The translations under genes and the position numbers were made by a program. Below, piece by piece: positions 1 through 8,832 of a stretch of DNA of 25,482 bases (the first letter of the stretch is position 1; every line of letters begins with the position of its first letter). The stretch is taken from positions 1 through 25,482 of the forward strand of contig CANQRX010000008.1 in assembly GCA_947626425.1 (NCBI GenBank), read 5' to 3'. The stretch comes from an uncultured Bacilli bacterium (GTDB lineage Bacteria > Bacillota_I > Bacilli_A > RF39 > UBA660). The notes below the pieces were generated by a model that saw nothing but the letters and a program-made list of their open reading frames with translations, was not told the origin of the DNA and searched no databases.

Positions 1-68
1 ACCTATAATAAATTTACCATTTTTTGGTTAATTTACAATACCTTGAATGCCTTTTTTAGTTTCGCAAG

Positions 69-1406
69 ATGTCTAATGAAGAAATTAAAAAATTTGTTGT
101 ATCACCACAACTTTTAGAAGTAATAAAAAATTTATCTAAAAAGGATTTTTCATATAAAAATGAAAGAAAAGAATTAACAACAGAATTTGCTGCATTTGAT
201 TTTCGATTAAAAATAGATGACATTATTAATCGGGCGATAATTCATATTAAATATATACCCTCTCAAGATAATGAAATTGCTTATGACGTTACTAAATTAA
301 ACTCTTTAGTTCAACAATTTGAAGATTTATATCCAAAAGATGCAAGAGAAAGAAACGGTTACAATCATTTTAGAAAATTGAAAAATGATGTTATCTCAAA
401 ATTATTATTTATAATTAACGATATTCAAAATGAAATTGACAACTATTATTTAACTCGTGATTTAATAAATGCCAAAGATGATTGTTTAAAAAACATGGAA
501 TATTTTTTAAATCAATCTACAATAAATAACTGGCATGATCAATATGAAAAGGCGATTAAAGCTCACGATATTGAAAAAATGAAATCGATGGTTAACCAAG
601 TTCAAAATATGATACGACAAGAATGGGCTAATTATTTTCAAAATTTAGAAAATATGCCCGATGATAATTTTTGCTTTATTGGTCACAGCACTAATTCGAC
701 TGAATTTAATAATGACTTTTATAGTGATTATGTCTCCGCATCATTATTAACTCAAGACTTAACAGATACTTATCGAAGTGGTTTTGGTTTTATTTTAGCA
801 CCTAAAAATATTGTAGGTGCCAAAGGACAGGATATGTTTGTAAATAATTATGTAAATAATGACGAATCAATGCTTAATTATAGTTCTATTCCGAAAATCG
901 ATCATCCAAAAAGAGTTATCGAAGAAACTACCAAGCAAAAAAATGAAAATATTAAAAATCATATTAATCGAAAAGCCTACAGCGAAGTTATTTTAAAAGG
1001 TTTTGAACCAATTGGAATTTTTTGTTTTACAGATGGTTCAAAAAAGATTAATCAAAATCAACAAAATGCCGAAAAATTAAAGATGAGTTTTCCTAATTTA
1101 AGTATCCATACCTTTGATGTTATGAAAAGAAAAAAAGGCCAAGATTTAATTGCAATAAAATTAAAACTTTTAAATAATATTCAAGCGAAAGTGGCACCAG
1201 ATTCTTATGAAATAAAGGAAGATATGTTAAATCAATTTACATATTTTTTTGAGCAATTTGCTATTCTTAAGCAGTCTAGTGATTATGACGAAAAAATGAT
1301 TGAAGACCTATTTAATTATAATAAAAAATGCTTAGTCCTTTTAACACAAACCCAGCCGATTTATTTAACGGCCAATTTAGAGAAAAAGACATCGAATATA
1401 TTTTAA
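69..1406 (+). CDS. Unrecognised protein, probable N-terminal part of a split gene
   Basis: I do not recognise this 445-residue protein. It is soluble-looking, rich in Lys, Asn, Ile and Glu, with mostly helical stretches and no signal peptide or membrane segment. A mixed region around residues 195-375 contains short motifs such as FCFIGHSTNSTEF, GFGFILAPKNIVGAKG and GFEPIGIFCFTDGS, and is the likeliest folded catalytic or binding domain. The start at 69 has no clear Shine-Dalgarno; a TATAAT at 4-9 could be a -10 box whose -35 lies outside the window. The last 26 or so residues (from CLVLLTQTQ) read like out-of-frame translation, because the frame used by the next gene is already clearly coding there. 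The gene therefore probably continues into the next reading frame through a -1 shift at the A6 run 1323-1328. Confidence 0.6.
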   Translation: MSNEEIKKFVVSPQLLEVIKNLSKKDFSYKNERKELTTEFAAFDFRLKIDDIINRAIIHIKYIPSQDNEIAYDVTKLNSLVQQFEDLYPKDARERNGYNHFRKLKNDVISKLLFIINDIQNEIDNYYLTRDLINAKDDCLKNMEYFLNQSTINNWHDQYEKAIKAHDIEKMKSMVNQVQNMIRQEWANYFQNLENMPDDNFCFIGHSTNSTEFNNDFYSDYVSASLLTQDLTDTYRSGFGFILAPKNIVGAKGQDMFVNNYVNNDESMLNYSSIPKIDHPKRVIEETTKQKNENIKNHINRKAYSEVILKGFEPIGIFCFTDGSKKINQNQQNAEKLKMSFPNLSIHTFDVMKRKKGQDLIAIKLKLLNNIQAKVAPDSYEIKEDMLNQFTYFFEQFAILKQSSDYDEKMIEDLFNYNKKCLVLLTQTQPIYLTANLEKKTSNIF

Positions 1407-2464
1407 GAAAAAATTATAAATATAATTTCGATAGGATAATGGCTGGCGAATCTAAGGCATTTATCCTTAATAATTTAAAACAATTAATTCCTTATAAAGA
1501 TAAAATAACTAATATGTTTGAAGGAATTGATGTTTTATTAGATATATTACCTAAAATTGATATTACCGAGGAAATGATAAAGGAAATAAATAATCTAAAA
1601 CCCCTAAATTTCTTAACAATTTCCAAATATCTAGCAACTGAATTAATGAAAAATGTTAATTCTCGCGAAAATACAGCTAAAAATGAATTAGCAAACTTAG
1701 AAAAAAAATATAAATCATTAGTTTCCGAATATCAAGAAAGAACATTATTAAAAGAAAAATACCAATATTATCGAGAAATAGATTCCCATAAATATTTCTT
1801 TAATATTATAAAAAAAGATTATCAAGAATTAAGGGAAGAATTAAAGGTTGAAAATTTAAAAGATGCAACTCTTAAATTAAAATTGACTGAATTACAAAAG
1901 GAAAGTTCAAATTTATCTCAATTAAGTAAAGAAAATTTAGCAAAGAACTATATTGATACTTCTGGGCATTTTGAATATGTAAAAGCCCTCGAAGAAATTA
2001 GTTTAAACATTGCCAATCTTTCAAAAAATCCTTTATTAAAATGGAAAAAAATTAAGGATGCTAAAAAGAAAATTAAATATTTAACTAAAGAAGAACAACA
2101 AGAACAAAAAAAATTTAAGGCAAAACAGGAATTACAACAAAAATTTTATGAAAATGAGATTAATGCTTTAAATGTCGAAATTGAAAATTTAAAACTTGAG
2201 ATAGAGTTTAGTAACGAAAAAATTGCCAAATTAAATGAACAATTGGCAACATTGCAAGAAAAAATAAAGTCGTATTATAAATGCGATTCGATTGACCAAG
2301 TGGAATCCCAATTAAAAGAAAGTGAACAATTTTTACAGCAATATGACATATTTAATTCTGTTAGATTAATGGATTTACAAGCTAAAATTGAGCAAGTAAA
2401 TATTTTAATGATAGAAACCCAGTCTACCCTTCAATCAGTCCAAGAAGAAAAAAAGAAACAATAG
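1328..2464 (+). CDS. Unrecognised coiled-coil protein, probable C-terminal part of the split gene
   Basis: This frame encodes 378 residues with no family I can name. Residues 8-100 are predicted helical, and from about residue 100 to the end it is dominated by long heptad-like Leu/Ile/Lys/Glu stretches typical of coiled coil. A more basic break (around NPLLKWKKIKDAKKKIKYL, residues 235-253) suggests a helical hairpin. There is no signal peptide or transmembrane segment. The nominal ATG at 1328 lies 79 bases inside the preceding frame and has no ribosome-binding site. A later ATG at 1439 has only a poorly spaced AGGA. Convincing coding sequence (NTNPADLFNGQFREKDIEYI) is visible right from the start, so this is better read as the -1-frame continuation of the upstream frame, giving one protein of about 800 residues. 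Confidence 0.6.
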   Translation: MLSPFNTNPADLFNGQFREKDIEYILRKNYKYNFDRIMAGESKAFILNNLKQLIPYKDKITNMFEGIDVLLDILPKIDITEEMIKEINNLKPLNFLTISKYLATELMKNVNSRENTAKNELANLEKKYKSLVSEYQERTLLKEKYQYYREIDSHKYFFNIIKKDYQELREELKVENLKDATLKLKLTELQKESSNLSQLSKENLAKNYIDTSGHFEYVKALEEISLNIANLSKNPLLKWKKIKDAKKKIKYLTKEEQQEQKKFKAKQELQQKFYENEINALNVEIENLKLEIEFSNEKIAKLNEQLATLQEKIKSYYKCDSIDQVESQLKESEQFLQQYDIFNSVRLMDLQAKIEQVNILMIETQSTLQSVQEEKKKQ

Positions 2465-2498
2465 CAAAAGGAATATAATTAATTATCCAAAAACATAG

Positions 2499-2527
2499 AA
2501 AAAAACTGCCTTTCGACAGTTTTTTTT
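2499..2527. terminator. Bidirectional rho-independent terminator
   Basis: An AAAAACTG/CAGTTTTT stem closes an 8-base loop and has A-runs on the left and T-runs on the right, so it can work on both strands. It lies between the convergent coiled-coil gene and gatB; the end of gatB runs into it. Confidence 0.8.
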
Positions 2528-3953
2528 AATTTAAATATTTATTAATTAATTCTTTCGTTATAACAGGATTAGCCTTCCCTTTTGTTTCTTTCATAACTTG
2601 ACCTACAAAATAATCAAATAAATTAGTTTTACCATTTTTATATTGAGCAATTTGGTTTTCACTTCTTTCCATAATTGCTTCCACAATTTTGGTTAATTCT
2701 TTTTCATCACTAATTTGGGTCATTCCTTCTTTGATATAGGACTTTGGTTCTTTTTGTTCGCTTGCAGCTTTAAAGAATATTTCTTTGGCTTGTTTAGAAG
2801 AAATTGTTTTAGCATCTAGGGCGTCAATTAATTGTTTTAATAACCGTGGTTTAATATAAAAATCATTTAAACTTATTTCTTGATGATTTATTTCTCCTAA
2901 AATTTGGGTTGTTAACCAATTACAAGCTACTTTCGGATTTATGTTTAAAGAAAGACATTCTTCATAATAATCAACATAAGCTTTTTCTTTAATAATTACC
3001 CCAGCATCATAATCAGATAAACCATATTCATTTATATATTTTTGTTTACATTCTAAAGGTAACATCGGAATTTCTTTTTTAATTTCCTCTAGCCATTCTT
3101 TAGTAATTTTATATTTTGGAATATTGGGGTCCACAAAATATTTATAATCAATGGCATCGACTTTGCTACGCATATGAATTGTTTGGGCAGTCTCTTCATC
3201 CCATCTTCTCGTTTCCTGAATTACTTCATCATAACGGCCTTCATCTTTTAATTTACTTTGCCGTTCAATTTCATAAATAATGGCATCATGGACTCCGCCA
3301 AACGAATTGACATTTTTGATTTCAACTCTTGTTCCAAACTCTTTGGCATCTTCATCCATTATTGAAACATTAACATCGCATCTTATTTGCCCTTTTTTCG
3401 TATCACCTTCGGATACATCACAAAATTGATAAATACTTCGCATTGTCTCTAAGAAAGCGACAGCTTCATCAGCTGAAGATAGACAAGGTTCAGTTACCAA
3501 TTCTAACAAAGGAACTCCTGCTCGGTTATAATCAATACAAGAGGTTCCAAAATAATGATCAAGACTTGCCGCATCTTCTTCCAGATGAATATCATGGATT
3601 GTTACGGGAACAATTTGGCCATTACATTCAATATCAATTTTTCCATTAATGCCAACTGGGCTTTCCATTTGGGTAATTTGATAACCTTTTGGTAAATCAG
3701 GATAATAATAGTTTTTCCGATCAAAATACATATACTGTGGAATTGTACAATTTAAAACCATACTCATTTTTAAAGCATCTTTGACACATTTTTTATTGAC
3801 AACGGGCAATGTTCCTGGAAAGGCCATATCAATCGGTCTTACATTATCATTAGGTAAGGAATTATAGGAATTACGAGCACTGGAAAAAACTTTGGAATTA
3901 CTTTTCAACTCACAGTGCATTTCTAAACCAATAACAACTTTATATTTACTCAT
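2526..3953 (-). CDS. gatB: Asp-tRNA(Asn)/Glu-tRNA(Gln) amidotransferase subunit B
   Basis: GatB is the kinase/transamidase subunit of GatCAB. It phosphorylates the side chain of Glu mischarged on tRNA-Gln (or Asp on tRNA-Asn) and passes on ammonia to form the amide. Family signatures are the N-terminal VIGLEMHCEL, YYYPDLPKGYQITQ, the PLLELVTEP stretch and the helical tail with YqeY-like domain ending around GKANP. The 475-residue length is normal. I chose the ATG at 3953 (MSKYKVV) because GGAGG sits 6 bases before it, inside the end of gatA; an upstream in-frame start would overlap that ribosome-binding site. It overlaps gatA by 8 bases and is the last gene of the T-box operon, followed by a strong terminator. 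Because asnS is present, the needed activity is probably Gln-tRNA synthesis. Confidence 0.96.
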   Translation of the reverse strand: MSKYKVVIGLEMHCELKSNSKVFSSARNSYNSLPNDNVRPIDMAFPGTLPVVNKKCVKDALKMSMVLNCTIPQYMYFDRKNYYYPDLPKGYQITQMESPVGINGKIDIECNGQIVPVTIHDIHLEEDAASLDHYFGTSCIDYNRAGVPLLELVTEPCLSSADEAVAFLETMRSIYQFCDVSEGDTKKGQIRCDVNVSIMDEDAKEFGTRVEIKNVNSFGGVHDAIIYEIERQSKLKDEGRYDEVIQETRRWDEETAQTIHMRSKVDAIDYKYFVDPNIPKYKITKEWLEEIKKEIPMLPLECKQKYINEYGLSDYDAGVIIKEKAYVDYYEECLSLNINPKVACNWLTTQILGEINHQEISLNDFYIKPRLLKQLIDALDAKTISSKQAKEIFFKAASEQKEPKSYIKEGMTQISDEKELTKIVEAIMERSENQIAQYKNGKTNLFDYFVGQVMKETKGKANPVITKELINKYLN

Positions 3954-5403
3954 GACGACCTCCTGCAATTTGATTTTTATATGGCATTGAAGCTTCTAAA
4001 TGATAAGCGATATTTAATAATAATTCATCATTATAATTGTTGGCTGTTAAATTAACTCCAACTGGTAAATTATCAATGAAACCATTCGGAATAGTAATTG
4101 ATGGGAAACCACCGAAGTTACCAATTTGTAAATGTTCTTCTAAAGCCGTGGTATTATCAATCATATCAACGTCTTCATCAAACTTTTTCGCAGGTCCACT
4201 TCCGACTGGTAAAATGACCGCATCATATTTTTCATAAAGACGCTTCCATTCATCAACTAATAACCGGCGAACCCGTTGGGCATTTTTAAAATAACGTTCT
4301 TGATTTTCTTTTTGTAAAACATACGAACCAATTACTAATCTTCGCTTAATAAGTTGCGAAAAACCATTAGTTCGATGGTCCATCATCATTTCTTCCCAAT
4401 TATTTCCTTTCCCCCGAGGTCCAAAAATAATTCCGGTTAAATTAGATAAATTACTAGTAGCCTCAGCACAAGAAATAACGACATAAACACTTGCTAAAGC
4501 ATCTAATAATTGTTTATCAATACTTACCTCTTCAACTTTCCAACCTAAATCTTCACATTTATGAATTGTTTCTTGAAAATTTGCTAAATGTTGTTTAAGA
4601 GTTTCATCAGCATGCGGATAATTACTAATATCGCATAATTCTTTAATATAGCAAAGACGAACCTCACCTAGTTTTTTGGTTGTAGCCTTAGTTAAATTAA
4701 TATGGCTTGAATCCCAACTTGTCATATCATTGGGATCTTTTCCTTTCATGGCATCAACCACGATTGCCGCATCTAACACACTTCTTGTTAAAACTCCACA
4801 GTGGTCAAGACTTGAAGCAAAAGCAAATAGTCCATATCGACTAATCATTCCATAAGTTGGTTTATAACCAACAATTCCACAGTAGGCAGCAGGTTTGCGA
4901 ATCGAATCACCCGTATCACTTCCAAGCGCATAAGGATAGCATCCACTCGCAACTGAAGCAGCACTTCCCGAAGAAGAACCCGCACACATTCTTGTTTTAT
5001 CCCACGGATTTAAAATTTTACCAGTATGGGCGGTTGTTCCGGTTCCCCCAAGTCCAAATTCATCCATCGCCGTTTTTCCAACAATAATTGCTCCGGATTT
5101 TTTTAAATTTTCAATGCTTGTCGCATCATAAAAAGGAACATAATCTTTTAAAGTATTGGAAGAAGCCGTTGACAAAATATCTTTAGTAGAGTAATTATCT
5201 TTAACCCCAAAAGGAATACCAGACAATAAATCATCGGTAACACACCCGCCTTTCGCGTCATCAACAATGGTTACAAAAGCATTATATTCATCTTCAACTT
5301 CATGGCACTTTTGTAAAGATTCAGCAACTAATTGGTCACTAGTAATTTCCTTATTTTTTAAAGCTTCATGAATTTCGGTAATACTTTTTTGTAAAATACT
5401 CAT
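3946..5403 (-). CDS. gatA: Asp-tRNA(Asn)/Glu-tRNA(Gln) amidotransferase subunit A
   Basis: GatA is the glutaminase subunit of GatCAB, releasing ammonia from glutamine for use by GatB. It belongs to the amidase-signature family with a Ser-cisSer-Lys triad. The Lys is K68 (IPFGVKDNY), the cis-Ser is S143 or S144 in AGSSSGSAA, and the nucleophile is S167 in SDTGDSIRKPAAYCG. The length of 485 is typical. The usual GGSIRQPA motif reads GDSIRKPA here, a variant I associate with Mycoplasma-like GatA sequences, so it is lineage evidence rather than damage. The ATG overlaps the gatC stop by four bases (ATGA), a standard translational coupling arrangement, and its own end contains the gatB ribosome-binding site. 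Confidence 0.96.
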   Translation of the reverse strand: MSILQKSITEIHEALKNKEITSDQLVAESLQKCHEVEDEYNAFVTIVDDAKGGCVTDDLLSGIPFGVKDNYSTKDILSTASSNTLKDYVPFYDATSIENLKKSGAIIVGKTAMDEFGLGGTGTTAHTGKILNPWDKTRMCAGSSSGSAASVASGCYPYALGSDTGDSIRKPAAYCGIVGYKPTYGMISRYGLFAFASSLDHCGVLTRSVLDAAIVVDAMKGKDPNDMTSWDSSHINLTKATTKKLGEVRLCYIKELCDISNYPHADETLKQHLANFQETIHKCEDLGWKVEEVSIDKQLLDALASVYVVISCAEATSNLSNLTGIIFGPRGKGNNWEEMMMDHRTNGFSQLIKRRLVIGSYVLQKENQERYFKNAQRVRRLLVDEWKRLYEKYDAVILPVGSGPAKKFDEDVDMIDNTTALEEHLQIGNFGGFPSITIPNGFIDNLPVGVNLTANNYNDELLLNIAYHLEASMPYKNQIAGGRHE

Positions 5404-5699
5404 TCTCCCACCACCTTTACAACTTCAATTTCGCGACCATCAACTTCATCGGCATTACGAAGCAAATCCTCGATTGGAACTGAATTTTGGGCAACATCTT
5501 CCCGTAGTGAAACCTCAAAATCATCTAATGCATGAGTCATTGGTTCGACTTTTTCAATACCTTCAATTTTACTAACAGCTGACACGACTTTATCTATATA
5601 ATCAAATTCATCTAAAACCATTTTATTTTCTTCACTTGTTAAACCAATTAATAATTTTCGGGCATAGTCATCTACTAATTCTTTGGTAAATTTACTCAT
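5400..5699 (-). CDS. gatC: Asp-tRNA(Asn)/Glu-tRNA(Gln) amidotransferase subunit C
   Basis: GatC is the small belt-like subunit that holds GatA and GatB together. The 99-residue product has the family pattern: an N-terminal helical part (LARKLL-type, EENKMVLDEFDYIDKVV) and a conserved C-terminal segment LREDVAQNSVPIEDLLRNA. It overlaps the end of aspS by 8 bases and the start of gatA by 4, so it is translated in a tightly coupled series. It ends in TGA, which shows that TGA is a stop codon here and not tryptophan as in Mycoplasma. Confidence 0.93.
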   Translation of the reverse strand: MSKFTKELVDDYARKLLIGLTSEENKMVLDEFDYIDKVVSAVSKIEGIEKVEPMTHALDDFEVSLREDVAQNSVPIEDLLRNADEVDGREIEVVKVVGE

Positions 5700-7452
5700 T
5701 CTTGTCCTCCTTAACTATCGCGATTCCTAATTCTTTTAATTGTGATTCACTAACCAAACTTGGGGCTTCACTCATTAAATCACTAGCACTTTGGGTTTTA
5801 GGAAATGCTAAAACATCTTTAATGTCTTCGGTTCCTGCTAAGACCATAACTAATCTTTCAACACCAGGGGCAATACCAGCATGAGGTGGAGTTCCATAAT
5901 GGAAAGCATCAATTACAAACCCAAATCTTAACCTAGCTTCTTCATCTGATATGGACAAAGCTTTAAAAACTTCTTTTAGTTTTTCTGGGTCATGGTTTCT
6001 TACTCCTCCACTTGCTAATTCATAACCATTAACAACTAAGTCATAACTTCTGGATATACAATGTTCGGGATCATTTAAAGTATCCCAGTCTTTAACCGCT
6101 GTAAAAGGATTATGTTCGGCTTTCCATCGTTGTTCACTTTCGGAATATTCAAAGAAAGGAAAATCAGTAACCCATAAGAAATTTAAAGCATCTTTATTAA
6201 TTAAATTTAATTCTTTCGCAATTTTAAGGCGCAAAGCTCCTAAAGAAGTATAAACTATTTTTGGTTTATCAGCGACAATTAAAATTAAGTCGTTATTCGA
6301 AATGTCATAAGCTTCTTTAAGTTGGGCAAGTTTTTCACTTTCTAAATTTTTAGCAATTACACCATTAAATTGGTCATTATCATATTTTAACCATGCCAAG
6401 CCTTTAGCCCCGTAAATTTTAACAAACTCGGTTAAATGTTCAACATCACTCCGGGAATATTTATCACCATTATTTTTTACAATTAAACAATTAATAATTC
6501 CCCCATTATTTATGGCATTTTGAAAAACATTCATTTTAGTTCCATCAAGAATGTTAGTTATATCATTTAATTCCATGGCAAAGCGGGTATCAGGCTTATC
6601 AGAACCAAACCGCTGCATTGCACTTTGATAAGTTATCCGCGGAAAATCAGGTAAATCAATATTTTTAACAGTTTTAACAATATGTTTAATCATATTTTCT
6701 GTTACATTCCAAACATCCTCTTCATCAGCAAAGCTCATTTCTAAGTCAATTTGGGTAAATTCTGGTTGTCTATCAGCCCGAAGGTCTTCATCACGGAAAC
6801 TACGAGCAATTTGATAGTATCTTTCAAAACCAGAAACCATTAATAATTGTTTAAATATTTGAGGACTTTGCGGTAAAGCATAAAAAGAACCTTTATTAAT
6901 TCGCGATGGAACTAAATAATCCCGTGCCCCTTCCGGAGTTGATTTACATAAAATCGGTGTTTCAATTTCCAAGAAATCCAAACTATTTAAGTATTCCCGG
7001 GCTGCTTTAATAATGTTATGTCTTAAAATAATATTGTTTTTTAATTTATCTCTTCTTAAATCCAAATAACGATATTTTAAACCAACATTTTCATTAATGT
7101 TTTTATCTTCATAAATATTAAAAGGAACAACATCACTTTTACCTAAAATTTCAATATGTTCGCACATCAATTCCACCATTCCAGTCGGTATATTAGGATT
7201 AATCATTTCCGGAGTTCGTTTCAAAAGTTCCCCTTCGACTTTAATACAATATTCATTTTTTAAATCTTCGGCAATTGTAAAATCATCTTTTAAAAAGCCG
7301 CGATTAAAAACAACTTGACAAATACCTGACCGATCTCTTAGGTCAACAAAAATAACTCCTCCCATATCTCGGCGTTTATTTACCCAGCCATATAAAGTTA
7401 ATTTTTGGCCAACTTCCTTTTCTGTTAATAAACCATTATTTATCTTTTTCAT
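5692..7452 (-). CDS. aspS: Aspartyl-tRNA synthetase
   Basis: This class II synthetase charges tRNA-Asp in the cytoplasm. The 586-residue length and domain order are those of the bacterial type: N-terminal OB-fold anticodon-binding domain (GWVNKRRDMGGVIFVDLRDR, residues about 15-40), catalytic core with PQSPQIFKQLLM and motif 2 FRDEDLRADRQPEFTQ, a GAD insertion domain (about 290-420), and motif 3 GIAPGVERLVMVLAG near the C-terminus. The ATG at 7452 is preceded by GAGGTGG and lies 12 bases after the asnS stop. Whether it is a discriminating or non-discriminating enzyme cannot be decided by eye; the presence of asnS favours discriminating. Confidence 0.96.
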   Translation of the reverse strand: MKKINNGLLTEKEVGQKLTLYGWVNKRRDMGGVIFVDLRDRSGICQVVFNRGFLKDDFTIAEDLKNEYCIKVEGELLKRTPEMINPNIPTGMVELMCEHIEILGKSDVVPFNIYEDKNINENVGLKYRYLDLRRDKLKNNIILRHNIIKAAREYLNSLDFLEIETPILCKSTPEGARDYLVPSRINKGSFYALPQSPQIFKQLLMVSGFERYYQIARSFRDEDLRADRQPEFTQIDLEMSFADEEDVWNVTENMIKHIVKTVKNIDLPDFPRITYQSAMQRFGSDKPDTRFAMELNDITNILDGTKMNVFQNAINNGGIINCLIVKNNGDKYSRSDVEHLTEFVKIYGAKGLAWLKYDNDQFNGVIAKNLESEKLAQLKEAYDISNNDLILIVADKPKIVYTSLGALRLKIAKELNLINKDALNFLWVTDFPFFEYSESEQRWKAEHNPFTAVKDWDTLNDPEHCISRSYDLVVNGYELASGGVRNHDPEKLKEVFKALSISDEEARLRFGFVIDAFHYGTPPHAGIAPGVERLVMVLAGTEDIKDVLAFPKTQSASDLMSEAPSLVSESQLKELGIAIVKEDKNE

Positions 7453-7464
7453 CTTTCCACCTCA

Positions 7465-8832
7465 CTAAAATTCACAATTATTGGGAGTTCTTGGATAAGC
7501 AATTACATCCCTTATATTATCAACACCTGTTAAATAAATTAAAAGACGTTCAAAGCCCATTCCAAATCCAGAATGAACACAAGTTCCATATTTTCTTAAA
7601 TTCAAATACCATTCTAGTTCCGAAATATCCATTTTTAATTCTTCCATTCGACTTTTTAATTTATTGTAGTCTTCTTCTCTTTGACTTCCACCCATTAGTT
7701 CTCCCGAACCAGGAACAATTAAATCAACCGCGGCAACAGTTTGACCATCTGGATTTTGTTTCATATAAAAGGCTTTTATATCTTTAGGCCAATCGGTAAT
7801 GAAAACTGGTCCATGAAAATAATCTGTTAAATATTTTTCATGTTCTTTCGCTATATCTTCCCCATAGTTTGGAGCAAATTCAAAATCAACTTTAGCCTCT
7901 TTTAAAATAGTAATTACTTCTTCATGCGTTTTACGTGTAAAATTACTAGCTACTAAATCATTTAATTTTTGTAAAAGACCGGGAGCCGTAAATTTTTCTA
8001 AAAATTGTAATTCTTCATTACCATTTTTTAAAACATAACTAACAATATATTTTAAAAACTCTTCTTCAATATCCATTAATTGGTTTAAATCACAAAAGGC
8101 AATTTCGGGCTCAATCATCCAAAATTCGGAAGCATGAACTTTCGTGTTGGAATTTTCAGCTCGAAAAGTTGGTCCAAAAGTATAAACTTTGGAAAAAGCC
8201 ATTGCAAAAGTTTCCGCTTGAAGTTGACCAGAAACAGTTAAACCACTTTTTTTACCAAAAAAATCTTTTTTATAATCAACTTCTTTATTTAACTTTTCAA
8301 TTGGTAAAGTAGTTACCTGAAACATTTCGCCTGCTCCTTCACAATCACTTCCTGTTATAATTGGAGCATGAAAATATACATAGCCTCGTTCTTGAAAATA
8401 TAAATGAATGGCCATTGATGCAAGAGAACGAATCCGAAATATTGCTTGAAATAAATTAGCCCGAGGACGAAGATAAGCAATACTTCTTAAAAATTCCCGA
8501 GTGTGTTTTTTAGGCTGTAAAGGATATGTTTCATCACAATCACCTAAAAGTGTTATTTTTTTAACTTGCAATTCAATATCTTGATTTTTACCATTGCTTT
8601 TTGTTAAAATGCCCACGACATTAATAGCACTTCCGTTTTTTAGAGCCACAGCTTCATTAAAATTAGCTAAATCTTTATCATAAATTAATTGCAAATGCTT
8701 AAAAGTTGTTCCATCGGCAAAATCAATGAACCCAAATTCTTTTTGAGGACGATGGTTTCTAATCCAGCCATTTAACTCAACTTCCTTATTTATTAATTCA
8801 TCTTTATTGGTAAATAATTTATTTAATTCCAT
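7465..8832 (-). CDS. asnS: Asparaginyl-tRNA synthetase
   Basis: This class II synthetase makes Asn-tRNA(Asn) directly. Features are the OB-fold (GWIRNHRPQKEFGFIDFADG, residues about 22-41), motif 2 FRAENSNTKVHASEFWMIE, GSGELMGGSQREEDY, and motif 3 GFGMGFERLLIYLTGVD close to the C-terminus. The 455-residue length is normal and there is no GAD insertion, which separates it from the neighbouring aspS. The start overlaps the end of the upstream unknown gene by 14 bases and has AAAGGAC as ribosome-binding site. With asnS present, GatCAB in the same operon is not required for asparagine, so its main job here is likely Gln-tRNA(Gln). Confidence 0.95.
   Translation of the reverse strand: MELNKLFTNKDELINKEVELNGWIRNHRPQKEFGFIDFADGTTFKHLQLIYDKDLANFNEAVALKNGSAINVVGILTKSNGKNQDIELQVKKITLLGDCDETYPLQPKKHTREFLRSIAYLRPRANLFQAIFRIRSLASMAIHLYFQERGYVYFHAPIITGSDCEGAGEMFQVTTLPIEKLNKEVDYKKDFFGKKSGLTVSGQLQAETFAMAFSKVYTFGPTFRAENSNTKVHASEFWMIEPEIAFCDLNQLMDIEEEFLKYIVSYVLKNGNEELQFLEKFTAPGLLQKLNDLVASNFTRKTHEEVITILKEAKVDFEFAPNYGEDIAKEHEKYLTDYFHGPVFITDWPKDIKAFYMKQNPDGQTVAAVDLIVPGSGELMGGSQREEDYNKLKSRMEELKMDISELEWYLNLRKYGTCVHSGFGMGFERLLIYLTGVDNIRDVIAYPRTPNNCEF

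Noticed and set aside
1..117. Plus-strand frame open from the window edge (38 codons) that could be the tail of an upstream gene overlapping the first one
   Set aside because: It is short, very rich in Phe/Tyr/Asn as expected from AT-rich chance translation, and has no start in view. It would overlap the next gene by 49 bases. It cannot be supported without sequence to the left.
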